Positions 6,504 to 14,856 of a stretch of 18,799 bases of DNA are shown here, piece by piece. This DNA is from an uncultured Porphyromonadaceae bacterium (GTDB lineage Bacteria; Bacteroidota; Bacteroidia; Bacteroidales; Muribaculaceae), in assembly GCA_900550395.1 (NCBI GenBank), contig URSD01000045.1:1-18799 (forward strand). The letters are read 5' to 3'. Position numbers and translations under genes: made by a program. The notes under the pieces were generated by a model. It saw only the letters and a list, made by a program, of their open reading frames with translations, made no database searches and was not told the origin of the DNA. Numbering within the stretch: position 1 is the stretch's first letter; each line of letters starts with the position of its first letter.

Positions 6504-8837
6504 TCAGGAATTGGAGCGCCTGGATGTGCGCTTGGTTTTGGGTTTGGCGTCCTGTGCGGCGATGATGGCACGGACTTCGTCGAGGGTGAGTGCGGCGGGG
6601 TCGGCTACGGTCTTGGGAATCTTGTAGTTGGAGCCTCCGCTGGCGATGTAGACGCCGAAGCGTCCGTTGAGAATCTGAGTGCCGGCCTCGTCGCCGAAGG
6701 ACTTGACGGTCTTCTTGCTCTCGGCCTCGCGCTTGGCGAGTATGAGCTCTATGGCGCGGTCGAGGGTGACTGCCGCGGGCGCCTCGTTCTTGGGTATGCT
6801 GACGAATTTGCCCTTGTGGCGGACGTATGGTCCGAAGCGTCCGATGGCTACGGTGACGTCGGCGTCCTCGAAGGTGCCGAGTTCGCGGGGGAAGTCGAAG
6901 AGGCGGAGGGCTTCCTCCAGGGTGACGGACTGCATGCTCTGGCCCTTGAGCAGGGATGCGAAGCGGAGCTTGCCGTCGCCCTCTCCCACCTGCACGAGAG
7001 GTCCGTAGCGTCCTATCTTGACACTGACCGGCTCGCCCGTGGCGGGGTCGTGGCCGAGCAGTCGCTCGCCCACCTTGTGCTGCAGGCGCATGCTGAGGGT
7101 GTTCTCGACCTGAGGATGGAACTTGTCGTAGAACTCGCCTATCTCGTTGTTCCAGGGCAGCTTGCCCTCGGCGATGTCGTCGAACTTCTCTTCGACGCGC
7201 GCGGTGAAGTTGTAGTCGAGAATGTCGGGGAAATACTGCGTGAGGAACTCGTTGACGACGGTGCCTATGTCGGTGGGCACGAGTTTGCCCTTGTCGCTGC
7301 CGACGGTCTCGGTGTGCTGCTCGCGGGTGACGTCTCCGTCGGGGCCGAGGGTGAGGACGGCGAAGGAACGGGGTGTGCCGTCCTTCTCGCCCTTCTCGAC
7401 GTACTCGCGCTGCTGGATGGTGGAGATGGTGGGGGCGTAGGTGGACGGTCGGCCGATGCCGAGCTCTTCCATCTTGCGCACGAGGGTGGCCTCGGTGTAG
7501 CGCGGTGGCTGCTGGGTGAAGCGCTCGGTGGCGGTGACGGCGCGGGCATCGAGCTCCTGCTCCGGCGCGAGGGCGGGGAGGGTTCCGGCGGCTGCTCCGT
7601 CGGCCGCGTCATCGTCGGCATGGTCGGCCGAATAGACGCGTAGGAAGCCGTCGAACTTGACAACCTCGCCGGAGGCCGTGAAGCGGTCGGCGCCGATGGC
7701 GGGGGAGACTATGTCGACGCTGGTCTTCTCTATCTGTGCGTCGGCCATCTGCGATGCCATGGTGCGCCGCCATATGAGGGCGTAGAGGCGCTTCTCCTGC
7801 GCTGTGCCCTCGATGGTGGGACGGTCGACGTAGGCGGGGCGTATGGCCTCGTGGGCTTCCTGTGCGCCCTTGGAGGATGTGTGGTAGTGGCGCACGCAGA
7901 GGTAGCGGTCGCCGTACTTGCCGGAAATCTCGGCGGAGAGGGCGGCGATGGCTTCCTGGCTGAGGTTGACGGAGTCGGTACGCATGTAGGTGATGTGTCC
8001 GGCCTCGTAGAGGTGCTGGGCGACCATCATGGTCTGCGAGACGGTGAAGCCGAGCCGGCGCGATGCTTCCTGCTGGAGGGTGGAGGTGGTGAAAGGCGGC
8101 GCGGGAGCCTTGCTGTGGGGCCTGACGCTGACGTCGCCGACGCTGAAGGCGGCTCCGGCGCAGGCTTCGAGCAGGCGGCGGGCCGATGCCTCGTCGGGGA
8201 GGCGGCGTGTGAACTCGGCGGGGAAGGTCGTGCCGCCGCGGGTGGCGAAGGTGGCTCCGACGCGCCAGTACGGCTCGCTGACGAAGTTCTTGATCTCGTT
8301 CTCGCGCTCGACTATGAGGCGCAGGGCCACACTCTGGACGCGTCCGGCGGAGAGGGCGGGCTTGACTTTCTTCCAGAGCACGGGCGAGAGCTCGAAGCCC
8401 ACGATGCGGTCGAGCACACGGCGTGCCTGCTGGGCGTCGACGAGGTTGAGGTCGATGCTACGGGGATTGGCGATGGCATTGAGGATGGCCCGGCGGGTAA
8501 TCTCGTGGAAGACGATGCGGCGTGTGTTCTCGGGCTTGAGGCCGAGGACCTCATAGAGGTGCCATGAGATGGCTTCTCCTTCGCGGTCTTCATCGGACGC
8601 GAGCCAGACGGTCTCGGCCTGTGCGGCGGCCTTGCGGAGGTCGGCCACGAGCTGCTGCTTGTCGTCGGGAATCTCGTAGACGGGCTTGAATCCGTGCTCG
8701 ACGTCTATGCTGAAACTGCGTCGCTTGAGGTCGCGCACGTGGCCGTAGCTGGACATTACCTTGTAGTCAGGGCCCAGAAACTTCTCGATGGTCTTGGCCT
8801 TGGCGGGGGACTCCACAATCACTAAATTTTTCAGCAT
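6504..8837 (-). CDS. topA: DNA topoisomerase I
   Basis: TopA relaxes negative supercoils by single-strand passage. The 777-residue protein opens with the Toprim domain: Glu9 in IVESPAKAKTIEKF and the DxDxE triad Asp82, Asp84 and Glu86 in ASDEDREGEAI. AGRVQS is at 164-169, and the active tyrosine is Tyr284 in ITYMRTDS. The C-terminus has GRFGPYVRHKGKF and GRFGVYIASGG repeats in place of classical four-cysteine zinc fingers, as in other Bacteroidota, and ends in a basic tail. It is the first gene of the topA-rluA-fur unit, driven from the promoter at 8887-8917. The leader is AT-rich and has no Shine-Dalgarno. Confidence 0.98.
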   Translation of the reverse strand: MLKNLVIVESPAKAKTIEKFLGPDYKVMSSYGHVRDLKRRSFSIDVEHGFKPVYEIPDDKQQLVADLRKAAAQAETVWLASDEDREGEAISWHLYEVLGLKPENTRRIVFHEITRRAILNAIANPRSIDLNLVDAQQARRVLDRIVGFELSPVLWKKVKPALSAGRVQSVALRLIVERENEIKNFVSEPYWRVGATFATRGGTTFPAEFTRRLPDEASARRLLEACAGAAFSVGDVSVRPHSKAPAPPFTTSTLQQEASRRLGFTVSQTMMVAQHLYEAGHITYMRTDSVNLSQEAIAALSAEISGKYGDRYLCVRHYHTSSKGAQEAHEAIRPAYVDRPTIEGTAQEKRLYALIWRRTMASQMADAQIEKTSVDIVSPAIGADRFTASGEVVKFDGFLRVYSADHADDDAADGAAAGTLPALAPEQELDARAVTATERFTQQPPRYTEATLVRKMEELGIGRPSTYAPTISTIQQREYVEKGEKDGTPRSFAVLTLGPDGDVTREQHTETVGSDKGKLVPTDIGTVVNEFLTQYFPDILDYNFTARVEEKFDDIAEGKLPWNNEIGEFYDKFHPQVENTLSMRLQHKVGERLLGHDPATGEPVSVKIGRYGPLVQVGEGDGKLRFASLLKGQSMQSVTLEEALRLFDFPRELGTFEDADVTVAIGRFGPYVRHKGKFVSIPKNEAPAAVTLDRAIELILAKREAESKKTVKSFGDEAGTQILNGRFGVYIASGGSNYKIPKTVADPAALTLDEVRAIIAAQDAKPKTKRTSRRSNS

Positions 8838-8886
8838 AGAGGTATATTTTATATTTAATGAGTGTCTGAAATTTGTTTTCAGCCGA

Positions 8887-8917
8887 CAAAATTATGAAAA
8901 AGAAACGAACTGACAAA
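8887..8917 (-). promoter_or_regulatory. Bacteroidota-type promoter of topA
   Basis: On the minus strand TTTG (8917-8914) is followed after 19 bases by TAATTTTG (8894-8887), a full match to the TTTG / TAnnTTTG consensus. It sits only 2 bases from the left boundary of the repeat block. Confidence 0.75.
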
Positions 8918-8919
8918 GG

Positions 8920-9159
8920 AAATAGTTTGATAGTTAGGAGTGAGTTGCGCTTCGCGCGCTCTGCGCGCTCCGCGCAGTGAGTAGCGCTCCGCGCAGTGAG
9001 TAGCGCTCCGCGCAGTGAGTAGCGCTTCGCGCAGTGAGGAGTTGGTTGCGCTTCGCGCAGTGAGGAGTTGGTTGCGCTTCGCGCAGTGAGCTACTCACTC
9101 CTCACTCCTCACTCCTAACTCCTAACTCCCCACTCCTCACTCCTCACTCCAAACTATTT
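8920..9159. repeat. Composite intergenic repeat block with terminal inverted repeats
   Basis: The block is bounded by AAATAGTTTG (8920-8929) and its exact complement CAAACTATTT (9150-9159). Inside the left end is a pair of heptamers, AGTTAGG and AGTGAGT (8932-8945). A GC-rich core follows: three copies of GCGCTCCGCGCAGTGAGTA (8965-8983, 8984-9002, 9003-9021), then two 26-base units of the form GCGCTTCGCGCAGTGAGGA plus GTTGGTT (9022-9047, 9048-9073) and a partial third. AGTGAG-CTA-CTCACT (9085-9099) makes a turn. The right side is eight heptamers of consensus CCTCACT (9100-9155), the complement of the heptamers on the left. The block fills most of the 387-base gap between topA and the LRR gene and contains no ORF worth calling. 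Confidence 0.92.
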
Positions 9160-9193
9160 GCGGCTTTTGTGCGGAATTATCAGCTATTTTGCT

Positions 9194-9201
9194 TATTTTT
9201 G
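9194..9201 (+). promoter_or_regulatory. Possible -7 element for the LRR gene
   Basis: TATTTTTG matches TAnnTTTG and lies 23 bases before the ATG at 9225. The nearest TTTG upstream (9166-9169) is 24 bases away, longer than the usual 19-21, so the -33 half is weak. Confidence 0.4.
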
Positions 9202-9224
9202 CACCAAAATTTCATCTGTATCCT

Positions 9225-10637
9225 ATGACACGATTTTTATCGGCAATGATATGCCTCGCGTTGGCGTCGGCCGGAGCGAAAGCTCTTGATGTGGAAACGA
9301 CGGCGGGCGGCCTGGCATCGGCCGTGACGGAGCCGGCGACCGTCAGGGAGCTGCGCGTGACCGGCTCGGTGGACGCGTCGGACCTGCACTTCGTCGCAAC
9401 GGAAATGGATGCGCTCGAGGTGCTGGACCTGGGAGGCGCTACCGTAAGCGCCTATTCCGGCGACCCGATACTGAAGATACATCACTTCGACGCGGACGTG
9501 CTGCCGCCTATGGTTCTGGCCGGCAGCCACATCTCTGAAATCACGCTGCCTGCGGGCATAAAGGCGATAGGCGAATTCGCCCTGGCCGGCACGCGCCTCA
9601 GGACCATCACCATCCCGGCGTCGCTGCAGAGTACCGGCACGGCCGCATTCGCGGGCTGTACGGACCTGGAGAGCGCGACGGTGAACTGCACGCAGGTGGC
9701 CGACGGCGCTTTCGCTTCATGCCATGCGCTGCGCACGGTGAGCCTCGCGGCGGGGAGCGCCATAGGCAACGACGCCTTCGCCGACTGCACGGCGCTGGCG
9801 CAGGTGGACGGCACGGAGGGCATCACGGCCATAGGCAACGATGCCTTCCAGGGCTGCACGGCGCTGACGGAGTTCGCTTTCGGCCCGGAACTGCGCAGCG
9901 TGGGCGATCGGGCGTTCAGCGGCAGCGGCCTCAAGGCGGCCGACCTGAAGGACTGCGCGGAGCTGAAGAGCATCGGCGCCGCCGCATTCAGCGGCTGCCC
10001 GGCGTTGGCAGCGCTGAGTCTGCCCGAGGGGTGCGACATAGCCGGGGCCCGCGCGCTGGCGATGGGCAATCCCGTTCTCGCCGCCACAACGATGCCCGGC
10101 AGGGAGATGCCGGACTATGCCCTGGCCTCCGACGCCGCCATAAAGACCATATCGCTGCCGGAAGGCCTCGAATACATCGGCGACCACGCCATGGCGGGCA
10201 TGACGGGACTGTCGTCCATAGACGCTACGGCTCTCGGCTCTGTGCCCGAGCTCGGCGAGGAAGTGTGGCTGGATGTGGACCAGAGCGCCGTGCGGCTCAA
10301 AACCGACAAGAACATGACCGAGGCATTCCGTTCGGCGGGGCAGTGGCAGGACTTCGACATCAGCGGCAGCTCCACATCGGAGGAAATCACCATGGAGGCC
10401 GCAGGCCGCATCAGCGCCCGCTTCATCGGCGCCACGCTGCAGGTGCGCTGCACACTGCCCGGCGTGAGCCACATCACCGTGGCCGACACGGAGGGCCGCA
10501 TCCTGGCCCGGATGGTGCCCGGCAGCGACGGCCTGGCGGAGACGGACACGGAGCCGTGGGAGACCGACATCTTCATGCTCTCGGCCCACGGCGGAGCCGG
10601 CGAGCGCGCCACCCTGAAAATAGCACGCAAACGCTAA
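9225..10637 (+). CDS. Secreted BspA-type leucine-rich repeat protein
   Basis: The 470-residue product starts with a signal peptide (MTRFLSAMICLALASAGAKA). It then carries about eight LRR_5 (BspA-like) repeats at roughly residues 95-350, with the core pattern IGNDAFxxCTAL every 23 residues. Two neighbouring repeats are nearly identical in DNA (9761 and 9830, 69 bases apart). The last 75 residues (SHITVADTEGRILARMV, then ATLKIARKR) resemble a weak type IX secretion C-terminal domain. Such proteins are usually exported or surface-bound and bind host or polymer ligands; the ligand here is unknown. The ATG at 9225 is preferred to that at 9189 because the earlier one precedes the -7 element and adds residues before the signal peptide. 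It is 4 bases upstream of trmB. Confidence 0.85.
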   Translation: MTRFLSAMICLALASAGAKALDVETTAGGLASAVTEPATVRELRVTGSVDASDLHFVATEMDALEVLDLGGATVSAYSGDPILKIHHFDADVLPPMVLAGSHISEITLPAGIKAIGEFALAGTRLRTITIPASLQSTGTAAFAGCTDLESATVNCTQVADGAFASCHALRTVSLAAGSAIGNDAFADCTALAQVDGTEGITAIGNDAFQGCTALTEFAFGPELRSVGDRAFSGSGLKAADLKDCAELKSIGAAAFSGCPALAALSLPEGCDIAGARALAMGNPVLAATTMPGREMPDYALASDAAIKTISLPEGLEYIGDHAMAGMTGLSSIDATALGSVPELGEEVWLDVDQSAVRLKTDKNMTEAFRSAGQWQDFDISGSSTSEEITMEAAGRISARFIGATLQVRCTLPGVSHITVADTEGRILARMVPGSDGLAETDTEPWETDIFMLSAHGGAGERATLKIARKR

Positions 10638-10641
10638 CGCC

Positions 10642-11415
10642 ATGGGCAAGAACAAGCTGCGTAAATTCGACGAGCTGAGCAGGCTGGACTTCGTGTACCA
10701 GTATCCGTTCGGGCGCCTGCGCGAGGAGGGATTCCCCTGGCGCGGCCGCTGGCGCGAGGTGTTCGGCAACGACAACCCTATAGTGCTGGAGCTGGGCTGC
10801 GGCAAGGGAGAGTACACCGTGGGGCTGGCGCGGCTGGACCCGACGCGCAACTACATAGGCATCGACATCAAGGGAGCGCGCATGCACACGGGCGCGACGC
10901 AGGCGGCGCGCGAGGGGCTGCGCAATGTGGCCTTCGTGCGCACGAGCATCGAGCTGCTCGACCGTTTCTTCGCGCCCGGGGAGGTGAGCGACATATGGGT
11001 CACCTTCCCCGACCCGCAGATGCAGAAATGCAACAAGCGCCTGACGGGCACGCGCTTCTGCACGATGTACCGCCGCGTGGCGGCTCCGGGATGCCTGCTG
11101 CGGCTCAAGACCGACAGCCCCTACCTCTATGCCTACACGCGCCGCATGGCGGCCGAAAACGGCCTGACGACGGCGGCCGACAGCGCCGACCTCTACGGCG
11201 AGGGCCTGGCCGAACGAGAGCCGTGGCTGGCGATACGGACACACTACGAGCAGCAGTGGCTGGGCCGCGGGCTCACCATCAAGTACCTGGCATTCTGCCT
11301 GGACGGCGACAATGACCTGACGGAGCCGGACGACTCCGACATCCCGCACGACACGCACCGCAGCTACTCGCGCGGCTACATACAGATGCCGGGACTCATG
11401 ACTGAAAACGAATAA
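10642..11415 (+). CDS. trmB: tRNA (guanine-N7-)-methyltransferase TrmB
   Basis: TrmB uses S-adenosylmethionine to make m7G46 in the variable loop of tRNA. SAM-binding motifs are LELGCGKGEY at residues 49-58 and YIGIDIKG at 71-78. The family signature is IWVTFPDPQMQK at 118-129. The 257-residue length is normal for a Bacteroidota TrmB, including the N-terminal extension KLRKFDEL. It follows the LRR gene by 4 bases and precedes a small membrane protein by 6, so all are probably on one transcript. No Shine-Dalgarno is apparent. Confidence 0.95.
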   Translation: MGKNKLRKFDELSRLDFVYQYPFGRLREEGFPWRGRWREVFGNDNPIVLELGCGKGEYTVGLARLDPTRNYIGIDIKGARMHTGATQAAREGLRNVAFVRTSIELLDRFFAPGEVSDIWVTFPDPQMQKCNKRLTGTRFCTMYRRVAAPGCLLRLKTDSPYLYAYTRRMAAENGLTTAADSADLYGEGLAEREPWLAIRTHYEQQWLGRGLTIKYLAFCLDGDNDLTEPDDSDIPHDTHRSYSRGYIQMPGLMTENE

Positions 11416-11421
11416 TCCGTT

Positions 11422-11823
11422 ATGACACAAGAAAAACCAACCACGCGGCTGGCCGCGACGTGCGGGGCGCTGGCCCCGGTGGGCCTGCTGCTGATAGCCA
11501 TAGCTACCCTGATGCCGCTGTTCAGCGGCAGTTTCCGCAGTCTCGACACCATGCGCTGGATCTACGGCGCGGGCGCTCTGTGGATGCTGGTGTGCCGCCT
11601 GTTCTCGCCCTATCGCGGCTCCGACCTGCGCCTGCGGCGGCTGGTGCGGATGCAGGCGTGGAGCGCTCTGTTCTTCGTGGCGGGGACGGTGTTCCTGTTC
11701 GTGCCCGGCACGGCGCCGCGCGACTGGCTGGCGCTCACGATGGCCGGCGCGGCCGTGCAGATAATCGCCTCGGTGATGATTCCGGCGCGCATGGCAAAAA
11801 TCGCTAAGGAAAGCAGGAAATGA
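11422..11823 (+). CDS. Small four-helix membrane protein of unknown function
   Basis: This 133-residue protein is not recognised. Four hydrophobic segments are visible at about residues 11-34, 45-62, 75-95 and 101-122. Basic residues lie between helices 2 and 3 (RGSDLRLRRLVRM) and at the C-terminus (KIAKESRK), which suggests the loops facing the cytoplasm. Its stop codon overlaps the start of the TPM gene (ATGA), so translation of the two is coupled and a joint role in the membrane is a reasonable inference. It starts 6 bases after trmB. Confidence 0.8.
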   Translation: MTQEKPTTRLAATCGALAPVGLLLIAIATLMPLFSGSFRSLDTMRWIYGAGALWMLVCRLFSPYRGSDLRLRRLVRMQAWSALFFVAGTVFLFVPGTAPRDWLALTMAGAAVQIIASVMIPARMAKIAKESRK

Positions 11824-13073
11824 GGCTGCTTGCTGCTATCGCCCTGCTTCTTGCGGCCGCGGGCATCGCGGCGTCGGCCCGCACCTACAGCGCGGCCGAG
11901 GTTCCGAACGTGCATACGGCCGACCGCACGCGCTTCACGTCCAACCCCGACGGCATACTCAGCCCCGAAGCGCAGACACTCACGGACAGCATAGTGGCCG
12001 GCGTGCGCCGGGCCACGACGGCCGAGATGATGGTCGTGGTGGTGGACAATATCGAGCCTGACGACATCGACGGCTTCGCCACGGAGCTGTTCGGGCTGTG
12101 GGGCCTGGGCAAGGCCGACCGCGACAACGGCGTGCTGCTGCTGGTGGCGAAGGACCTGCGCAAGGCCGTGATACGCACGGGCTACGGCGCGGAGGGCGTG
12201 CTGCCGGACATCGTGTGCGGCAGCATCCTGCGCGAGCATATGTTTCCCGCGTTCCGCGTCGGCGATTTCGACGGCGGGGTGACGGCCGCCGCGCAGACGA
12301 TAGCCACCCTGCTCACCGACCCCGACGCGGCCGAGGAGCTGCGCAGCAGCCTCGAGGACGCCGACAACGGCGGCGGTGGCGGCGACGGGAGCTTGTGGAA
12401 AGGATACGTGACGATGTCGGCTCTGGTGGCCTTCGTCATGCTGGGCATGCTGCTGATGCGCATGTGGAGTCTGCGCCGCCGCAGCCGCTACGAGCGCTAC
12501 CGCGCGCTGGACTCGTGGAAACCGATGTATCTGATTTTCGGTTTCGCCACCCTGGGCATGGGCCTTGTGGCGGCCGTAATACTCGTGGCCGTGCTCGACA
12601 GGCTGCGCAACGGGCGCCGCGCATGCCCCAACTGCGGCGCGCGCATGAACAAGATAGACGAGGTGCACGACAACGACTACCTCTCGCCGGCGCAGGACAT
12701 CGAGGAGAAAGTAGGCTCGGTGGACTACGACGTGTGGCTGTGTCCGTCATGCGGCGAGACCGACGTGCTGCCCTACGTGAACCGCGCGTCGTCGTTCCGC
12801 GAGTGCGAGCAGTGCCACGCCCGCACGGCGCGCCTCTCGGCCGAGCGCATCCTGCGCCAGCCCACGACGGCGGCCGAGGGCCGGGGCGTGCGCGAGTACA
12901 GTTGCCTGAACTGCCGGCACATCACGCGTGTGCCGTACACCATAGCGCGGAAGCCGCCGGTAGTGGTGGTGCCGCTTGGCGGCGGGGGCGGCGGCAACTT
13001 TGGCGGCGGCAGCTTCGGAGGCGGCTTCGGCGGCGGCATGACGGGCGGCGGCGGTGCCTCCGGCGGCTGGTGA
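11820..13073 (+). CDS. TPM-domain membrane protein with zinc ribbons and Gly-rich tail
   Basis: The 417-residue protein has a signal peptide (about 1-20) and a TPM domain (about 40-170). Typical TPM signatures are NPDGILSPEAQTLTDSIVAG, DNGVLLLVAKDLRKAVIRTG and FDGGVTAAAQTI. Two transmembrane helices (198-214 and 237-259) enclose a basic loop, so domain sides differ. After them come four Cys pairs, CPNC 269-272, CPSC 308-311, CEQC 329-332 and CLNC 362-365, likely two zinc ribbons. The end is a Gly-rich stretch closing in GGASGGW, as in YgcG-like proteins. TPM domains are linked to photosystem or respiratory complex assembly and acid phosphatase activity in some members; the bacterial role is unclear. 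The zinc ribbons on this architecture deserve attention. Confidence 0.9.
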   Translation: MRLLAAIALLLAAAGIAASARTYSAAEVPNVHTADRTRFTSNPDGILSPEAQTLTDSIVAGVRRATTAEMMVVVVDNIEPDDIDGFATELFGLWGLGKADRDNGVLLLVAKDLRKAVIRTGYGAEGVLPDIVCGSILREHMFPAFRVGDFDGGVTAAAQTIATLLTDPDAAEELRSSLEDADNGGGGGDGSLWKGYVTMSALVAFVMLGMLLMRMWSLRRRSRYERYRALDSWKPMYLIFGFATLGMGLVAAVILVAVLDRLRNGRRACPNCGARMNKIDEVHDNDYLSPAQDIEEKVGSVDYDVWLCPSCGETDVLPYVNRASSFRECEQCHARTARLSAERILRQPTTAAEGRGVREYSCLNCRHITRVPYTIARKPPVVVVPLGGGGGGNFGGGSFGGGFGGGMTGGGGASGGW

Positions 13074-13106
13074 TACGATTGACATAGCAACCACAGAAAT
13101 CTGAAT

Positions 13107-14651
13107 ATGAAAAACATTCTTTGCACTGTAGCCGCACTGGTCCTGGCGGCCGGTACGGCACTCAACGCCCAGATACTGCGCACCAGCTGCGAGCAGGGCG
13201 AGATAGAAGGCGAGCTGCACAACGGCTACGCCCTGTACAAGGCAATCCCCTACGCCGAGGCGCCCGTGGGCAAGCTGCGCTGGCACGCGCCTGTGAAGAA
13301 AGCTCCCTGGACGGGCGTCTACAAGGCCGAGAAGTGGGGCGACCGGCCGATGCAGACCAACGACCCGAATCAGAACGGCAACGCGCTGCCCATGAGCGAG
13401 GACTGCCTCTACCTGAGCGTATCCACGCCGGCCAAGAGCGACAGCGAACGCCTGCCGGTGTTTGTCAACATTCACGGCGGCGGCTTCTTCACGGGGTCGT
13501 ACAGCGGCACGCAGGACAGCTTCGTCCGCGAGGGCATAGTATATTGCAGCATCGCCTACCGCCTGGGCTCGTTCGGCTTCATGGCGCACCCGGAGGCCGC
13601 AAAGGAGGACGAACGCGGCATAGCCGGCAACTACGGCGTCATGGACCAGATAATGGCCCTGCAGTGGATTCACGACAACATCGCGCGCTTCGGCGGCGAC
13701 CCCGAGAGGGTGACTATCTGCGGCGAGTCGGCCGGCGGCATATCGGTCAGCATCCTGTGTGCGTCGCCGCTGTGCAAAGGTCTGTTCCAGCGCGCGATAT
13801 GCGAAAGCGGCGGCAATTTCCTGCCCATACGCAAGGACGCGGCGTCGGTATGCGGTTCGGCTCAGGACATGGAGTATGCCAAAAGCCTCGGCCTCAGCTT
13901 CCAGCAGAAACTCGGCTGCAAGAACCTCAGGCAGATGCGCAAGCTCTCCGCTGAGGAAATCCAGGCCAAGACCGAATACGAGAGATATTGGCCGCTGGTG
14001 GACGGCTATGCCATCACGGGCGACACCTATGAGGCATATCTGCGCGGCGACTACAACGACGTGGACCTCATTGTGGGCTACAACTCGGACGAGGGGAGCC
14101 TCTTCATCCACGGCGTGGGGATGGACGGCCGCCGCATGATGCGCGACGCCAATTTCAGCGCCGACACCGAGGGATTCGACACAGCATATCCGGCCGCGAA
14201 CGACGCCGAGGCATTGCAGGCTGTGCGCGACGTGTTCCGCGACGTGGCCTTCGGCTGGCCGTCGTGGGCGTGGGCCAATCTCCAGACCCGCACCGGCCAC
14301 CGACCCGTGTATTTCTACTACTTCGATCAGGTGTCGGACAATATCTTCATGCACGGCACACGTGGCGCCACGCATGTGGCCGAAATGCCCTTTATCTACG
14401 GCTTCAACTTCGGCGGCAAGATGAGCGACATCGACGCACACATGGCGCAGATAATGGAGCGCTACTGGATAAACTTCATAAAGACGGGCAACCCCAATGC
14501 CGACGCGCTCCCCTATTGGACGACCTACCGCACCGGCGAGCCGACGGTGATGCACATGAAGAACGGTTTCCAGCTTGTGCCGGCACCGAACGCCGTGCAG
14601 ATGAATTTCCTCGAGAACTACTTCGCCCGCAAGCGCAAGGGGGAGATATAA
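13107..14651 (+). CDS. Secreted type-B carboxylesterase (alpha/beta hydrolase)
   Basis: The 514-residue protein has a signal peptide (MKNILCTVAALVLAAGTALNA) and a complete esterase/lipase type-B fold. The oxyanion-hole motif HGGGF is at 123-127. The nucleophile is Ser208 in GESAGG, the acid Glu329 in NSDEGS and the base His423 in ATHVAEMPFIYG. SEDCLYLSV at about 97-105 is the usual family signature. It likely hydrolyses carboxyl esters outside the cytoplasm; the substrate is not indicated by neighbours. It starts 33 bases after the TPM gene without a visible promoter, so it may be co-transcribed. Confidence 0.93.
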   Translation: MKNILCTVAALVLAAGTALNAQILRTSCEQGEIEGELHNGYALYKAIPYAEAPVGKLRWHAPVKKAPWTGVYKAEKWGDRPMQTNDPNQNGNALPMSEDCLYLSVSTPAKSDSERLPVFVNIHGGGFFTGSYSGTQDSFVREGIVYCSIAYRLGSFGFMAHPEAAKEDERGIAGNYGVMDQIMALQWIHDNIARFGGDPERVTICGESAGGISVSILCASPLCKGLFQRAICESGGNFLPIRKDAASVCGSAQDMEYAKSLGLSFQQKLGCKNLRQMRKLSAEEIQAKTEYERYWPLVDGYAITGDTYEAYLRGDYNDVDLIVGYNSDEGSLFIHGVGMDGRRMMRDANFSADTEGFDTAYPAANDAEALQAVRDVFRDVAFGWPSWAWANLQTRTGHRPVYFYYFDQVSDNIFMHGTRGATHVAEMPFIYGFNFGGKMSDIDAHMAQIMERYWINFIKTGNPNADALPYWTTYRTGEPTVMHMKNGFQLVPAPNAVQMNFLENYFARKRKGEI

Positions 14652-14661
14652 TTAAGTCTAT

Positions 14662-14787
14662 ATGGAAGAACAACAGAGTATTGATACACTCGTTGAAAGT
14701 CTGAAGCGAAGCTGGGAGGAAATAAAGCAAATAGAAGCCGGCGAAATGCCTGTAAAGTCTGCATTTGAGCTTCTTGACGAGCTATAG
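14662..14787 (+). CDS. Small 41-residue protein, antitoxin-like remnant possible
   Basis: ATG at 14662 opens a 41-codon frame beginning MEEQQSIDTLVESLKRSW and ending in SAFELLDEL. It is acidic and helical in character. The ending pattern (EAGEMPVKSAFELLDEL) recalls C-termini of small Bacteroidales antitoxin-type proteins, but I cannot confirm the family. No toxin gene follows; rsgA converges from the other side. It starts 10 bases after the esterase stop. A solitary antitoxin, a truncated gene or a chance ORF are all possible. Confidence 0.45.
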   Translation: MEEQQSIDTLVESLKRSWEEIKQIEAGEMPVKSAFELLDEL

Positions 14788-14829
14788 CTATTGCCTCCGG
14801 CCATACAGGCGGGACCCCTGACCCATCTT

Positions 14830-14855
14830 ACCTATAAACTCTCAACTATAAACTA
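14830..14855. repeat. Short direct repeat CTATAAACT
   Basis: CTATAAACT occurs twice within 14830-14855, separated by CTCAA. It sits in the 69-base gap between the convergent small ORF and rsgA. The style (ACT-ended short units) resembles the heptamers of the block at 9100-9155. No terminator hairpin of convincing strength was found in this gap. Confidence 0.5.
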
Positions 14856-14856
14856 A

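Noticed and set aside
8965..9155. CRISPR array
   Set aside because: Units are directly abutting tandem repeats of 19, 26 and 7 bases without unique spacers, and no cas gene is present.
11610..12668. 352-residue minus-strand ORF opposite the TPM region
   Set aside because: Antisense to two supported genes, with a His/Ala/Arg-rich composition typical of shadow frames.
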